Source: Crotophaga sulcirostris (taxonomy: Eukaryota > Chordata > Aves > Cuculiformes > Crotophagidae). From it: a DNA stretch of 64,000 bases. Shown piece after piece: positions 26,101-36,633 of the stretch. Numbering within the stretch: position 1 is the stretch's first letter; each line of letters starts with the position of its first letter. The DNA is taken from positions 1,832,379 to 1,896,378 of the forward strand of contig VYZB01000133.1 of the NCBI GenBank assembly GCA_013397455.1. The letters are read 5' to 3'. The notes under the pieces are model-generated. The model saw only the letters and a program-made list of their open reading frames with translations, was not told where the DNA came from and searched no databases. A program made the position numbers and the translations under genes.

Positions 26101-29081
26101 GTTTTTCCTCTTTGCAGAGTGAGGTAGAGGGTCCCACGCTGACCACGCCACTCTTAGTTCTCACACTAGGGGACTTAGGGTTCAAATTTTGGGACTGCTG
26201 TCTTGCTCATTCAGCCTCTTGACAAAGGCATCATTAAGGCCCAGTAACAGGAAGATGAACCAAGATAAAAGCCAGAGTAATTTTACCTAGCAGAAATCCT
26301 CCCCAGGGCCCGTGTCAGTGTAGTACACCATGGGCTGGAGCTGCTTTGGCTGCCACAAGGCTGGCACAAGGTTGCGGTCGCGAGGGCAACAGCTCCGCTT
26401 CAGTTACTCCTAAGAGTGTGGGTACCCAGAGCAAGCAAGATGCAACAGCTCAGTGTGGGCTGAAAAAGCTGGCTCAAAAGCTGGAAAAACCTATGGGACC
26501 TTAGCTCATGCTGAGCTCCACATTGGTTCAGCTCATCAGCTGGCCAAGCTAGCCCACCACCACCGCAGGCAGGTCTGCATCACGCGGCGGCACCGCTGGG
26601 GTTCCTCCAGCGCACGATCACTGCTCGATGCTTGCCTTGCCAGTAAGTTAGGGTACCAGGGGGGTCTATCCCACAGCCCTCCCTCTCTCAGTGCTGACTT
26701 TGTGAGCATCATCCTGGAGCCTGGGTTATCTGAGGACATATTCTGAAGGATCAATACTTTGAAAAGTGAACTTTTATGCATGTAAAAATCCAGGACTTGT
26801 TCTCCAGCGCTAACTCCACCCAGATGAAACTTGTTGGTGTCATTCCTGACCGATGTCAGAATAAGTGAAAGCAGGTTTGAGCCCTCAGTTTCCACATGCT
26901 GAGAAGAATTTCTGTTTTCCTTCGTGGAGGGAATGTTCGAATTAATTGTTAAACTGGCATAACATGATGCTGAAGTGCATTTTTTCCGTTGTAGAATTTC
27001 TAGATGAAACAGCAAGGTTAGACTGAAGTTACACAATATAAGAGCAAAGAGAAAATGTATGAAAGGAGAGAACTCCAGAAAATACCCTCATAACACATTA
27101 GATATCCCAGAACTTTGATATTAAAAAAACATAAAAGAACTCCAAATGCATAATGGTAAAAAAATGTACCTTAAGGACAAGGATACACCCTTAATGCTGT
27201 TGCCAAAACCATGCTTTAACAGGGGAGAGTGCGAAAGAAGTGAAGAAATAAAAATTTACTCTAGGACTCTTCCTGAAAGCTGAGTTTCAGGTAAGTACAA
27301 AACTCCAACTACAGCTACTCCCAGAGCTGGTGGAGGGCAGTGGGAAGATCAAGGTGTTGGGAAACCCGATCATCCTTCCTCGCCCTCCTAGCTGTGCTCC
27401 TGAGTGCATCCATCTACGGTCTGTGCAGAAGGTGCTGTGCCTCTGCCCTCCAGGGGCCACAGGGCAGGGCTGGAGGAGGAGGGGAGGCACCATCCCTTGT
27501 GGCTGGGCCCCTTTCTTGGTTCACACTCCCCAGCTAGCCTTCCCCCCAAGGAGCCAGAAGTTGCTACTGCACTTGCTGAGGGTATGAGAGACTGAGGGAG
27601 GAAACCCAGCCCTCCTGAGGTCCTGCACTCAGTCTGCCTTGCATCAACCATCCTTATTTGCCTACGGTCTCACAGGCGGGCGCGTGAAGAGGACCTCTCT
27701 GCCTTGGCTGGGTACTTGGGACACATCCTGCACATTGCTTTCCCAGCTGGGCCCATCCCATCCCAGGCAGTGACTCAACTGTGACAGGGATGGAAGTGTC
27801 GCAAAGCCCGTCATCCTGAGTCATCAGCTATTATTGTCCTGCACAGGTGGACAATACTGGCGAGGAGAATTTCTCCAGTGTTGCCAGAAAAAGCAGCTTC
27901 GCCATCTCCACATCACCAGTGTAAAAATAGACCCTTCTCTTTGGTGACTGTTACTTCAGACTGATTTCTGGAGGCTTGTGGCCTTCTAACAGAGATGGGA
28001 TTGACTTATCTCTGTGTAAAGAAAGCTCAGGGGCTGTGTGCTGGCACTAAACCATGCAGAAAGGCATGTTTGGGGGTTCTGCCTGGGTTCTGGTTCCCTT
28101 GCCTTACACTGACAGGTACATGTGAACACCTGGCTGCTGCATGGCACACCCACACTGTCCACGGAGCAGACCTGGAGATACAGGTTATACACAGCAGAGT
28201 TGCCCTTGCCAAACTGAAAACTTCTTGATTTATCAGCCCTGATCTCTTTGGCAGGAGGGCACTTCAGCAAATGGAGTTTAGGAAGAAAGCACTGACTGCA
28301 CTGGTTTCTGGTGTCGTCCCATATATTTTCATTCTGGGAGGAATTCTGTGCTCTCCAAACAGCAATGTCAGGAGTGCCTGGAGGACTGTTTTCCAGCAGG
28401 GAGCAAAAAGGGTCGTTTCCCCTGCAGCTGCTGAGGGCTTCCAGGCAAACCTGCTCTTCTCAGGTGTGCACATCCGTCCTCTTGCAGGTACCAAGGGGAA
28501 ACTGCTGGGTTCACAGCAGTGCAAGAAGTGAAGAGGAGCAGAGTCCTGCCCTGGGCCAGCTCAGGCTCTCAGGAGCGTGGTCTCTGCCAGGCTGCCATGG
28601 AGGACCACCACCACCCACCACCTGCCTAAATTAGCCCCAGAAGCAGCTTCCTAACGCGGTGCCAGGGAATCCCGGGCTCCGTTTCCTAGCCAAAGCTCTA
28701 AACCTGGAGAAGGTTTTGGCTGCTCGCAGGTTCCCACCGTTTCCTGAGGAAACGAAGGCTAATGGCATCACTCAGCCGTGTTTGGTCCCCTGCTTCCTCA
28801 GCACCAGGACATCTGGTGGGAAGAGGCGGCCAGGGAGGGGCTGGGGGGAGAAGAAGGTGCTGGGGAGCGGGGCAGGGTCCCCGCCAGCCCTCGGTACCCA
28901 CCTAGCGGCCGCCCGGCCCCGCGCTCTGCGGTGCCCAGAGAGGCAGCCCCTGGTGCTCTGCTTGGTGGTGTTTTCCTTTTTTTGTTTTCTCGTAGAAAGT
29001 CAGGAATGGGAGCTGAAGGCTTTGTAACAAACCCCAGAGCAATTCCTGCCCGTGTTGAAAAACCTTTGGGAATCGCAGGTG
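14131..29081. other. Gene-free unique sequence, middle block
   Basis: Contains the 22.5 kb minisatellite and otherwise no recognisable element. The longest plain frames (21661-22293 and 22459-23271 on the plus strand, 24402-25055 on the minus strand) lack family resemblance and contain low-complexity or repeat-derived stretches, so they are taken as chance. A stretch at about 15270-15425 has the look of a conserved non-coding element but cannot be confirmed here. Confidence 0.6.
22536..22624 (+). repeat. 35-bp palindromic minisatellite, about 2.6 copies
   Basis: Units begin at 22536, 22571 and 22606, each starting CTGCCCCAGAACATCTCACA; the third is incomplete. The first two units are identical by eye. 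Each full unit contains the inverted repeat ATCTCACA-CA-TGTGAGAT, an 8-base perfect stem with a 2-base loop. Confidence 0.95.
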
Positions 29082-29178
29082 TCATAGAATCCGAGAATCA
29101 TTGAGGTTGGAAAAGACTAAAACATCATCCAGCCCAACCATCAGCCCAGTGGCTATGAAACTGTGTCCCAAAGTGCCA
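29082..29178 (-). repeat. CR1 LINE 3' fragment, older ATTCTATG-tail type
   Basis: The plus strand reads TCATAGAATCCGAGAATCAT, then GAGGTTGGAAAAGACTAAAA and CATCATCCAGCCCAACCATC. This is the reverse complement of the standard CR1 3' end with its ATTCTATG-like tail. It is the leftmost recognisable CR1 in the window and more diverged than those further right. The left end is clear from the tail; the right end is approximate. Confidence 0.8.
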
Positions 29179-30122
29179 GAGTGTTGGGGTTTGTTTTCAG
29201 CAAACCTTCAACCGAGGAGCAAGAAACCCAGATTGTCTTCCCTGCCTCCTGTTCTGTGGTTAAACCAGATCAGAAGGGCACTCAGGGGTCAGCCTGGAGA
29301 CCCCTAATGACCAGGGGAAAGCAGGTTGTGCAGCTGTGTCGGAACTGGACTTGCCTGAAACTGTGAATGGGGCAGGGTTTGCTTTGCACGTTGTTTGGAG
29401 CAAAGACCAGAGCTGAAACTTTCAATTTTTGACCTGTCAGGAAGCTCAGATTCAAAATCCCCCATGCTTAGGTAACATCTACTGTTTCATCAGTTCTGGT
29501 TGTGGGAGCCCAGACCGAATTCCTCTTCACCTGGTACTTCTGGATTTGATGAATGCAGTCCATATTTAACTTTAAATTGACAGGTGTATAAACTGGATGT
29601 CGTTGGAAGTTCACAGAGAGCTGCCTGCTGACCTGACCCTTGCTTACATTTCACCCAACGGCTGCAGCAAGATTGGTACATTAAATGCTTCCAAGTCAAA
29701 TCCTCCTGTATAAAGAAATATCCTCACTTGCATTGACTGTGAGCAGTAGGGGAAGTGACCTCTTGAATAAGTGTTTATTGCAATGGTGATGAGAAACCAA
29801 TGAGGGACTTCGTATGAGGGAGATGATCCCAGGCTTCTGGTACAGGGGGAACCTCTCAAATCTGCCAGGTTTGAGAACCCCACCTGAAAAGGTAAGAGCA
29901 GGGCTTTGGGGAAGCAGTGTGTTTCCTTCTGCTGTTGGTATGCTCTGGAATCTTGTACAACTTTATTAAGCATTCTACCTGTTTCCCTCTCTGTAGAACA
30001 GGGACAATAATACCATGTTTTGCAAGAAGACCCCAGTGTGGCTGAGCCAGATACCGTTTGCACTGCGCTGCAGGATGCGGCAGCGGCTCAGCCTTGCGTG
30101 GCTCAGGAGAGAAGGCAAATCT

Positions 30123-30426
30123 ATCACAGTATCACAGCATCACCAGGTTGGAATGGACCTCTGAGATCATCGAGTCCAACCTATAAGCCAACACTAACAC
30201 CAACCCAGCATCTAAACCCTGGCACTGAGTGCCTCATCCAATCTTCCCTTAAACACCTCCAGGGTCGGCGACTCCACCACCTCCCTGGGCAGTGCATTCC
30301 AGTGGCCAATCACCCTCTCAGGGAAGAACTTCTTCCTAACATCAAGTCTAAACCTCCCCTGACGAAGCTTGAGTCCGTGCCCTCCAGTTCTGTCCCTGGT
30401 CACCTGTGAGAAGAGACCAACGCCCG
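30123..30426 (-). repeat. CR1 LINE 3' fragment (about 300 bp)
   Basis: Starting at TATCACAGTATCACAGCATC, the plus strand gives the reverse complement of a CR1 3' end, through GACCTCTGAGATCATCGAGT and CCTCCCTGGGCAGTGCATTC to CCTGGTCACCTGTGAGAAGA. The minus-strand frame encodes the usual CR1 C-terminal remnant ([20 protein letters not shown]). It ends where the element is 5'-truncated. There is one variant in the tail (ATCACCAGG for ATCACAAGG). Confidence 0.92.
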
Positions 30427-31059
30427 CTTGATCTCTTGCTTCTCTTGGTTTGTGTTGACAGCAGCACGAGGGGCTCTGGGTAGCACTTCACAAATCCCTC
30501 TGAGAACTTGGCCTGCACAAACTGGCACTTGTAAATAGTCTCCAGCTTGTTCTGTCTCCATGTTCCCATGCCCCTCTCCAGTCTCTGACCTAGAATGCTG
30601 TTGTCTTTCCACACACAATAGTATCATTCAACATATTGGGCCATGGGCTTTTCAAGGTCAGTGCCATCAATACATGGAAAGCACTAGAGGACAATAACAG
30701 GTTGATAAGTCACATGGCAAATTAGGAAAAGGCCCTCAAGGGTTATAAAATGTATCAGATGCACTTATCACAACCCTTTCTGATAGTTTCTGCAAATCTC
30801 GGGCAGTAAACATCCTGCCTGCTCGCAGTGCCAAGGACGCTTCCCCATTGTGCGACAGCAGGCTGTCAATGCCAGCTGCTTCTGACACAGACCTGGAGTT
30901 CTCCTTTCTTTCTCTTGACAGGAACATTCTCCCTGCAGACCTTTAGGAACGTCTTCTGCTTTCAGAGCTCACGAGACACAACCGAGGGCCTAGTGAAGAA
31001 CCACTGGTGAATCCCCTTGGGTTGTGCAAAGATATTTCCACTCTGCTTTGCTCCAAGGT

Positions 31060-31078
31060 CAGCAGCAGCAGCAGCAGC
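31060..31078 (+). repeat. Short (CAG)6 microsatellite
   Basis: Six CAG units (CAGCAGCAGCAGCAGCAG) in non-coding sequence just left of a CR1. Not in a supported reading frame. Confidence 0.9.
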
Positions 31079-31136
31079 CAGAGGTGCTTTGGGAATGGCA
31101 GGGCAGGGCAGTACATATGAGACTCCTGTAAGATAC

Positions 31137-31354
31137 TCATAGAACCACAGAATCATAGAATGGTTTGGGTTGGAAGGGACCTTAGAGATCACCTCGTTCC
31201 AACGCCCCTGCCACGGGCAGGGATCCCTTCCACTGGATCAGGTTGCTCAAAGCCTCATCCAACCTGGTCTTGAACACCTCTGGGGATGGGGCATCCACGA
31301 CCTCTCTGGGAAACCTGTTCCAGTGCTTCACGACTCTCACAGCAAACAATTTCT
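31137..31354 (-). repeat. CR1 LINE 3' fragment, ATTCTATG-tail subfamily
   Basis: The plus strand reads TCATAGAACCACAGAATCAT and then AGAATGGTTTGGGTTGGAAG, GACCTTAGAGATCACCTCGT and CAACCTGGTCTTGAACACCT. This is the reverse complement of a CR1 3' end of the type with an ATTCTATG tail, a different subfamily from the TGATGCTGTGATA-tailed copies nearby. Right end taken at CAGCAAACAATTTCT, where similarity to the known 3' region fades. Confidence 0.88.
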
Positions 31355-31552
31355 ATCAGGGCTTTAGCTTTCCTAACCTGATCCCTGGCTGCTCAGACAA
31401 TTTCTCTGTATTCCTTCCAGGCTACCTGCCCTTGTTTCCACCATCTGTAGGCTTCATTTTTGTGTTTGGGTTTGTCCAAGAGTTCCTTGTTCACCCATGC
31501 AGGCCTCCTGGCATTTTTACACACAGTGATGTATCTGGAGTAATCTAGGTTC
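31355..31552. repeat. Possible additional interspersed-repeat segment next to the CR1
   Basis: Immediately after the CR1 fragment, text such as TTCCTTCCAGGCTACCTGCC and GAGTTCCTTGTTCACCCATG plus CAGGCCTCCTGGCATTTTTA resembles a phrase I associate with avian repeats. I cannot assign it to a family or an orientation from memory. It may be a more internal part of the same CR1 or a separate element. Confidence 0.4.
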
Positions 31553-32704
31553 TGGGCTCCTCTGTACTAGTAAAGTGGATGTTGCCAAGCACTGGAAGAC
31601 AATTGCCTGTCTTGTTAAATAGAAATGTCTCTTGCACAGTGTTGTCCTGAGCTGGCCAGCACAATCAGTACAACCAGTGTGAACATGTGTGTCTCAATGC
31701 TGGCTGGCCTCGGTGCCAGAGAAAGCTCCCAGTTAATTTCATTTACTAGTATAGATGTATTGTAATGGCTTTCTCAGAGTTGTGATTCACTGCTTCTTAG
31801 AAGAAAGAAACACAGACCTGTTCCCTGTCCCAAGCATCTGTCACCTGGAAGGAAGGTGGCCACCACTCAGCAGAGCAGGGACTCTGACTCTCCACCACTG
31901 AGCAGTGCAGGCACAGCCAGCACGGAGCACGTGCACCCCTTTCCACCCATCCTTGGGCTGGGATTTGCACTCCCTGAGTGGGAATCTGTGTGCCTGCAGA
32001 GAGGTGGAAAAGGACAGACACCTGCAGGGGGTGGTTCCTCCCATCCTAAGACACCAACAACTAATAAAATCCCCCTGGCAGTGCCCATCTCTGGCAGAGC
32101 CCAGGTGATGTAGCCCACGCTGGGTGCCAAATGTCAACCTGTCTGAAAGGAGCTGTTTTCTCACGGCTCGTGGGCTGGGATATGCCGACAGTGTAGTCTG
32201 CATCCTCTAACCAGAGGACAATTCTTCCTAAGTGATACAGACAGCAGGCAAGTGAAACATGCAGTGAGGAAGAAATGGCCCAGTTATCTTCATCCTGTTA
32301 GCTCTGTTCCTGCCACGTTGTGCCCAGTGTCACTCAGAGATAAAGAGCCAGTACCTTATTATCACCATCATGTCTGCCCTTGAGGGTTTATTCTTTCACC
32401 CCCTCCTGTCTTTGTTTCTTTCCCCCTTCCCTGATTTTTTTTCTGTGTTGTCTCCCTACTTCCTACCATGCAATTCCCACTTCCCACATGGGTCTCATTT
32501 CTACCCTGTCCCCATCCTGTCTGCTAAAATAATCAGCAGAGAAACCCTGAATATGGCCGTTCGCATTGTTTCCGTGGGACTCGGTGGCAAAGCCTCCTGG
32601 TGCGATGAATGAAGGCAGGACGCGCCGCGCGGAGCCATTGTTTCAGGCTGTCTGTCGACTCAGGAAAGCACTGCCAGCTCCATTCGAACCGAGCCCTTGG
32701 CTGG

Positions 32705-33219
32705 TGGGCTCTTGACTGTGCAGTTCTGGGCCCCTCAGTTTGGGAAAGGTGTCAGGATACTGGAGTGTGTCCAGAGGAGAGCAACGAAGATGGGGAAGGG
32801 TCTGGAGCACAAGCCCTGTGAGGAGCGACTGAGGGAGCTGGGGCTGTTTAGTCTGGAGAAGAGGAGGCTCAGGGGAGACCTTATTGCTCTCTACAACTGC
32901 CTAAAAGGAGGNNNNNNNNNNNNAGGGGTTGGTCTCTTCTCTCAGGTGACCAGGGACAGAACTAGAGGACATGGACTCAAGCTTGGTTAGGGAAAGTTTA
33001 GGCCTGATATTAGGAAAAAGTTCTTCCCTGAAAGGGTGATTGGCCACTGGAATGCGCTGCCCAGGGAGGTGGTGGAGTTGCCAACCCTGGAGGTGTTTAA
33101 GAGGAGATTGGATGAGGCACTGAGTGCCATGGTTTAGGTGATGGGTTGGTGTTGGTGTTGGGTTATAGGTTGGACTCGATCTCAGAGCTCCTTTCCAACC
33201 TTGTGATGCTGTGATACTG
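32705..33219 (+). repeat. CR1 LINE 3' fragment, longest copy in the window, interrupted by a 12-N gap
   Basis: A sense-strand CR1 runs from about GTGCAGTTCTGGGCCCCTCA through GAGAGCAACGAAGATGGGGA, GGAGAAGAGGAGGCTCAGGG, GAAAGGGTGATTGGCCACTG and GAGGTGTTTAAGAGGAGATT to the tail CCTTGTGATGCTGTGATACT. At about 515 bases it is the longest copy here. The 12 unknown bases (32912-32923) fall inside it. Just before the tail the usual GATGATCTC is shortened to GATCTC. The left boundary is uncertain by some tens of bases. Confidence 0.93.
32912..32923. other. Small assembly gap (12 N) inside a CR1
   Basis: Twelve unknown bases between CTGCCTAAAAGGAGG and AGGGGTTGGTCTCTTCTCTC, where the CR1 consensus has only a short stretch. 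Confidence 0.99.
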
Positions 33220-36200
33220 TTTTCTCCTCCATCTGCTCTGAGTAAGAAAAGAATCAGGCCCTTGTACTTTAAACAGTGGATGCTTAGAGTGTGGAGTGTG
33301 CACTTTATAACTAGCCTGTGGGCCAGAGCCCATCCATGGGAAAGATGTTGGATGAGATCTTCATGGTGTGGTCCTTTGTGAGCAGCCGCAGACTCTCCTT
33401 ATTCACTCCCTGACATGGTTATAATGAGAGGGAATCTGGTTAGTGCTGCGATGAGTGTGGGATAAGATTGCCAAACCTGAGCCAAGGCTCTCTTCCTCTC
33501 AGGCAGCCCTTGGTCATCACATTTACACAGCCTCCAGTCAGCCAAAAGCAGGAAAGAAGACAGCTTGCATGTGTTTGGAGAGAGCTGCATAGACATCTCC
33601 TGACTCAGAATAACATCATCAACACATGCTACAGCACCTTCTAGCTAGCACGCCTGGCACCTCCCAGCTTGTGCTGGTCCCTGGGATCATTTTACATTTC
33701 AGATTATTTTAATCGTTTCCAGGTTTCCACCATACAGAAACTGACAGGACCTTGCCCAATATCTGAATAGCTGCACCGTACAGTTTACAAACATGACTTA
33801 CAAAAAGACCACTTAGTGGGTTCTGAATATTGACGTAACAAAAATGAGCATGAAGTGACACATCCCATCTGCTGAGGAAATCATCCGGTTTGCTGGTAAT
33901 TGAAAATGCAAGGCAGCCTCATCTATTTCAGTAAAAGCATCTTCCCATACCAGGAGAACAGCTTCCCATTCATGTCCTGCCCCAGCGTTGCAACAAATTT
34001 ATTCTGTTTGCTACTGCTCTTCCCCTTCTGACCCAAGTGATGGCTCAGCACTCTTCTGTGCAGTTTGTGTACTCTCAAAGTATGTACATAGAGGCCCTGC
34101 TATAACAAAGCCTGCACAGACCAACCTCCTGTCCTAAACAAGAGTTTCCCTGAACACAGGGGAGGGTGACACAATTTCCTGTAAAGTGCCAGTCCTTTCT
34201 CAACCTCAAATATTCCCCCCAAAAGCTCTCCTACTTCCCTGCGCCCAGGATCAGGCTGCAAGGACCCCTCTGTGGGCACACTGAGCATGTTCTGCACCTC
34301 CAGCCCAAGTGGGGGGCAGCTCTCCTCTGCAAAGACCTCTGTGAGGATCTCCCAGCTCTCATGACCACAGCATGAAGTACTGAGTCCTCCCCTTTTAGTA
34401 GAGTTCCAGGTTGCGTTGTTGATGCTGTTTTGTGTTGTTTCTTGCTCTGGCACGTGTCTTTCCAGCCTAAGACTGCAGATTCCTGGCAGAAGAGGGTTCA
34501 GCAGCCAAACCCTTCCCAGACCCATTCCTCTGAAGGAGTAACACCTGAATTATTGCATGATGTGGCTGCCCCTGGCTGGTCCCACAAGGGGAACAGCTTC
34601 AGCTCAGCCATTGAATAGTGCCCTTTCTCTCCAAATTCTATCATACAGGAAGCGGGGTGGTCACCTAATAAACACAAGCTCAGGAGAGAGAACCTCCTCC
34701 AGCTGGTCCTGCTGCCTGAAAACAATAAGCACCAGAGAGAGCAGGCAACAGGGGCTCCTGGCTGCAGCCCAGTGGTCAGTGCTCTTGGGTCAAAAGAGGG
34801 ATGGGTTGTTTCAGACTCTGCTATTTGGGCAATTTCTGCTCCTTGTATGACAACTGCGTGTTTTACAGGTACATCAGAACACAGAGCACACACAGAACAG
34901 CAGTGACGTGGCTACAACCTTGGCTGAGCGGGATTTCAAGAGTAAAGAATTCAGCTTTGAGCACCTAAGTAGCCCCAAGTCTAGGCCACTCACCAGTCTG
35001 CCAAACTCAGGTTGCTCAGGGTAAATAGGTCTTGAACTACTACACTATCCTATTTCCTTGCTGCATTTGTTATTTCATAATCTTTCCTTGGCTGCTGACA
35101 GTTTCAAAGCAATAAATTCTTTTGTTGAGGCAGAATTTACTGGTAATTACAGATCTGATTTGCTTTCTCTGACAGCTGGAGGAAGAGGTACAAGCGTAAA
35201 GCACAGATGTGGCATCATGGGTGGGGTGGGAGAAATTCTTCTGCAGTATTTGTACATTAGAAACATGGCTGCCAAAAACCAACTTCCTAAAAGCCTGGAG
35301 TCCACATGTTGGTTGTGTAAAGCAGAGTAGCATTTTGGAATGGGAAAGAAACACTGCATGAAGGAACCCAAAGTCTCCCCAGGTCACACTGCCTTCACAG
35401 GAGATGAAAGCCCATGAGCTGCGAAGTGGTCGCCCATCAGCTGTGTTTGCCACAAGGCAATGTATTTTGCTTTGACTGCTTTGAAAGCAAGCCCCTTAAA
35501 GGCAACTGGTACACAAATGTGCTGGGTGTACAAATGCAGTATTTCATTTATTTAAGACACAAATGCAAAACCGAAGGGGCTTTCACGGTTCTAAGTCACA
35601 GATATCTTTAACTGAAAACAGCCATTGGAATGTTAATAACAACTCCTTGTACCATAAGCAATGAGTCCTCTCAGTCTTGCTTTTAGGAAACTAACAGTTT
35701 CAACAGATCAACCTATTAATCACTTGGCCTCCTAATGGTTCATTTAAGGGCAGCTCTTGTGAACTTTTTGGTGTGCTGTGCTGACAGCTCACGGAGTGGT
35801 GTACGCAGACATCCCACGTTCTGCTCCTCTGAGGTCCTAAACCAACAGGCTTTCCTTGGAGATACTAATGAAGAAATCATTTCACCCAAACTGCTTCCAT
35901 TCACTCAGTCTTCAGTCACTCTTTAGTCACTTATTTAACTTGGAAACGCTCCTGTGGCTACAGAACATTCATCAGTGCTAAGAAGATGACAATTCATGAT
36001 CCCACACCAACAACCCTGGAAGCCCCAGGGACTGGCTGGTATAAAATACTGCCTATTAGGGCTGATTTATACTGGTCATGAGAGAAACCGGAAGGTAAAT
36101 TCATTGTTTTCTTTCACTGGGAAGAGTCAGGTCATTTGGATAAGTATTTTAAAAAAGCGTTAGCCTGGAAAAAACGGGGGGTTCTGTCGATCGGACCCCC

Positions 36201-36600
36201 ACATTTTTCTCTGCAAGGTCTGCTGTCTGTGCTCTGCAGCTTTGTACCATTTTGCACCTTCTGCAGCCTTAGCATCCAGCTGCTTAAAATATGTATGGGA
36301 TGAAACATACAAGAACACCTGGGTTTTCTTTCCAATTGTTATCCAGAAGTATGCACAGCACTAAACTGCACCATGTAAACTCATTACTTCTATATATTTT
36401 TAGACATTCTTTCAGGCTTAATCATTACGGATGCCATTTACAGAGGCAGCATCTAAACTTACATCACAATGCTGGACTGCACATTCAATTCTTATTCCTT
36501 GGGGTCTCTGTCCTAATGGGACATAAACACTTGTGCCTGCCAGTGTCACCAGGAAAGCTCCCAACTCACCCCAAAGAAAATGAAGTCCCAAAAATTTCAA

Positions 36601-36633
36601 ATATGTGTGTGTATGCACACACGCACGCACACA
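36601..36633. repeat. Alternating TG/CA simple repeat with dyad symmetry
   Basis: Thirty-three bases alternate strictly between purine and pyrimidine (ATATGTGTGTGTATGCACAC then ACGCACGCACACA). The centre holds GTGTGTG-TAT-GCACACAC-like dyad symmetry. Such tracts are classical Z-DNA formers. Confidence 0.85.

Noticed and set aside
30212..30403. Frame encoding [27 protein letters not shown] peptide, also at 54107-54352
   Set aside because: This is the C-terminal remnant of the CR1 LINE reading frame inside truncated copies, not a host gene.
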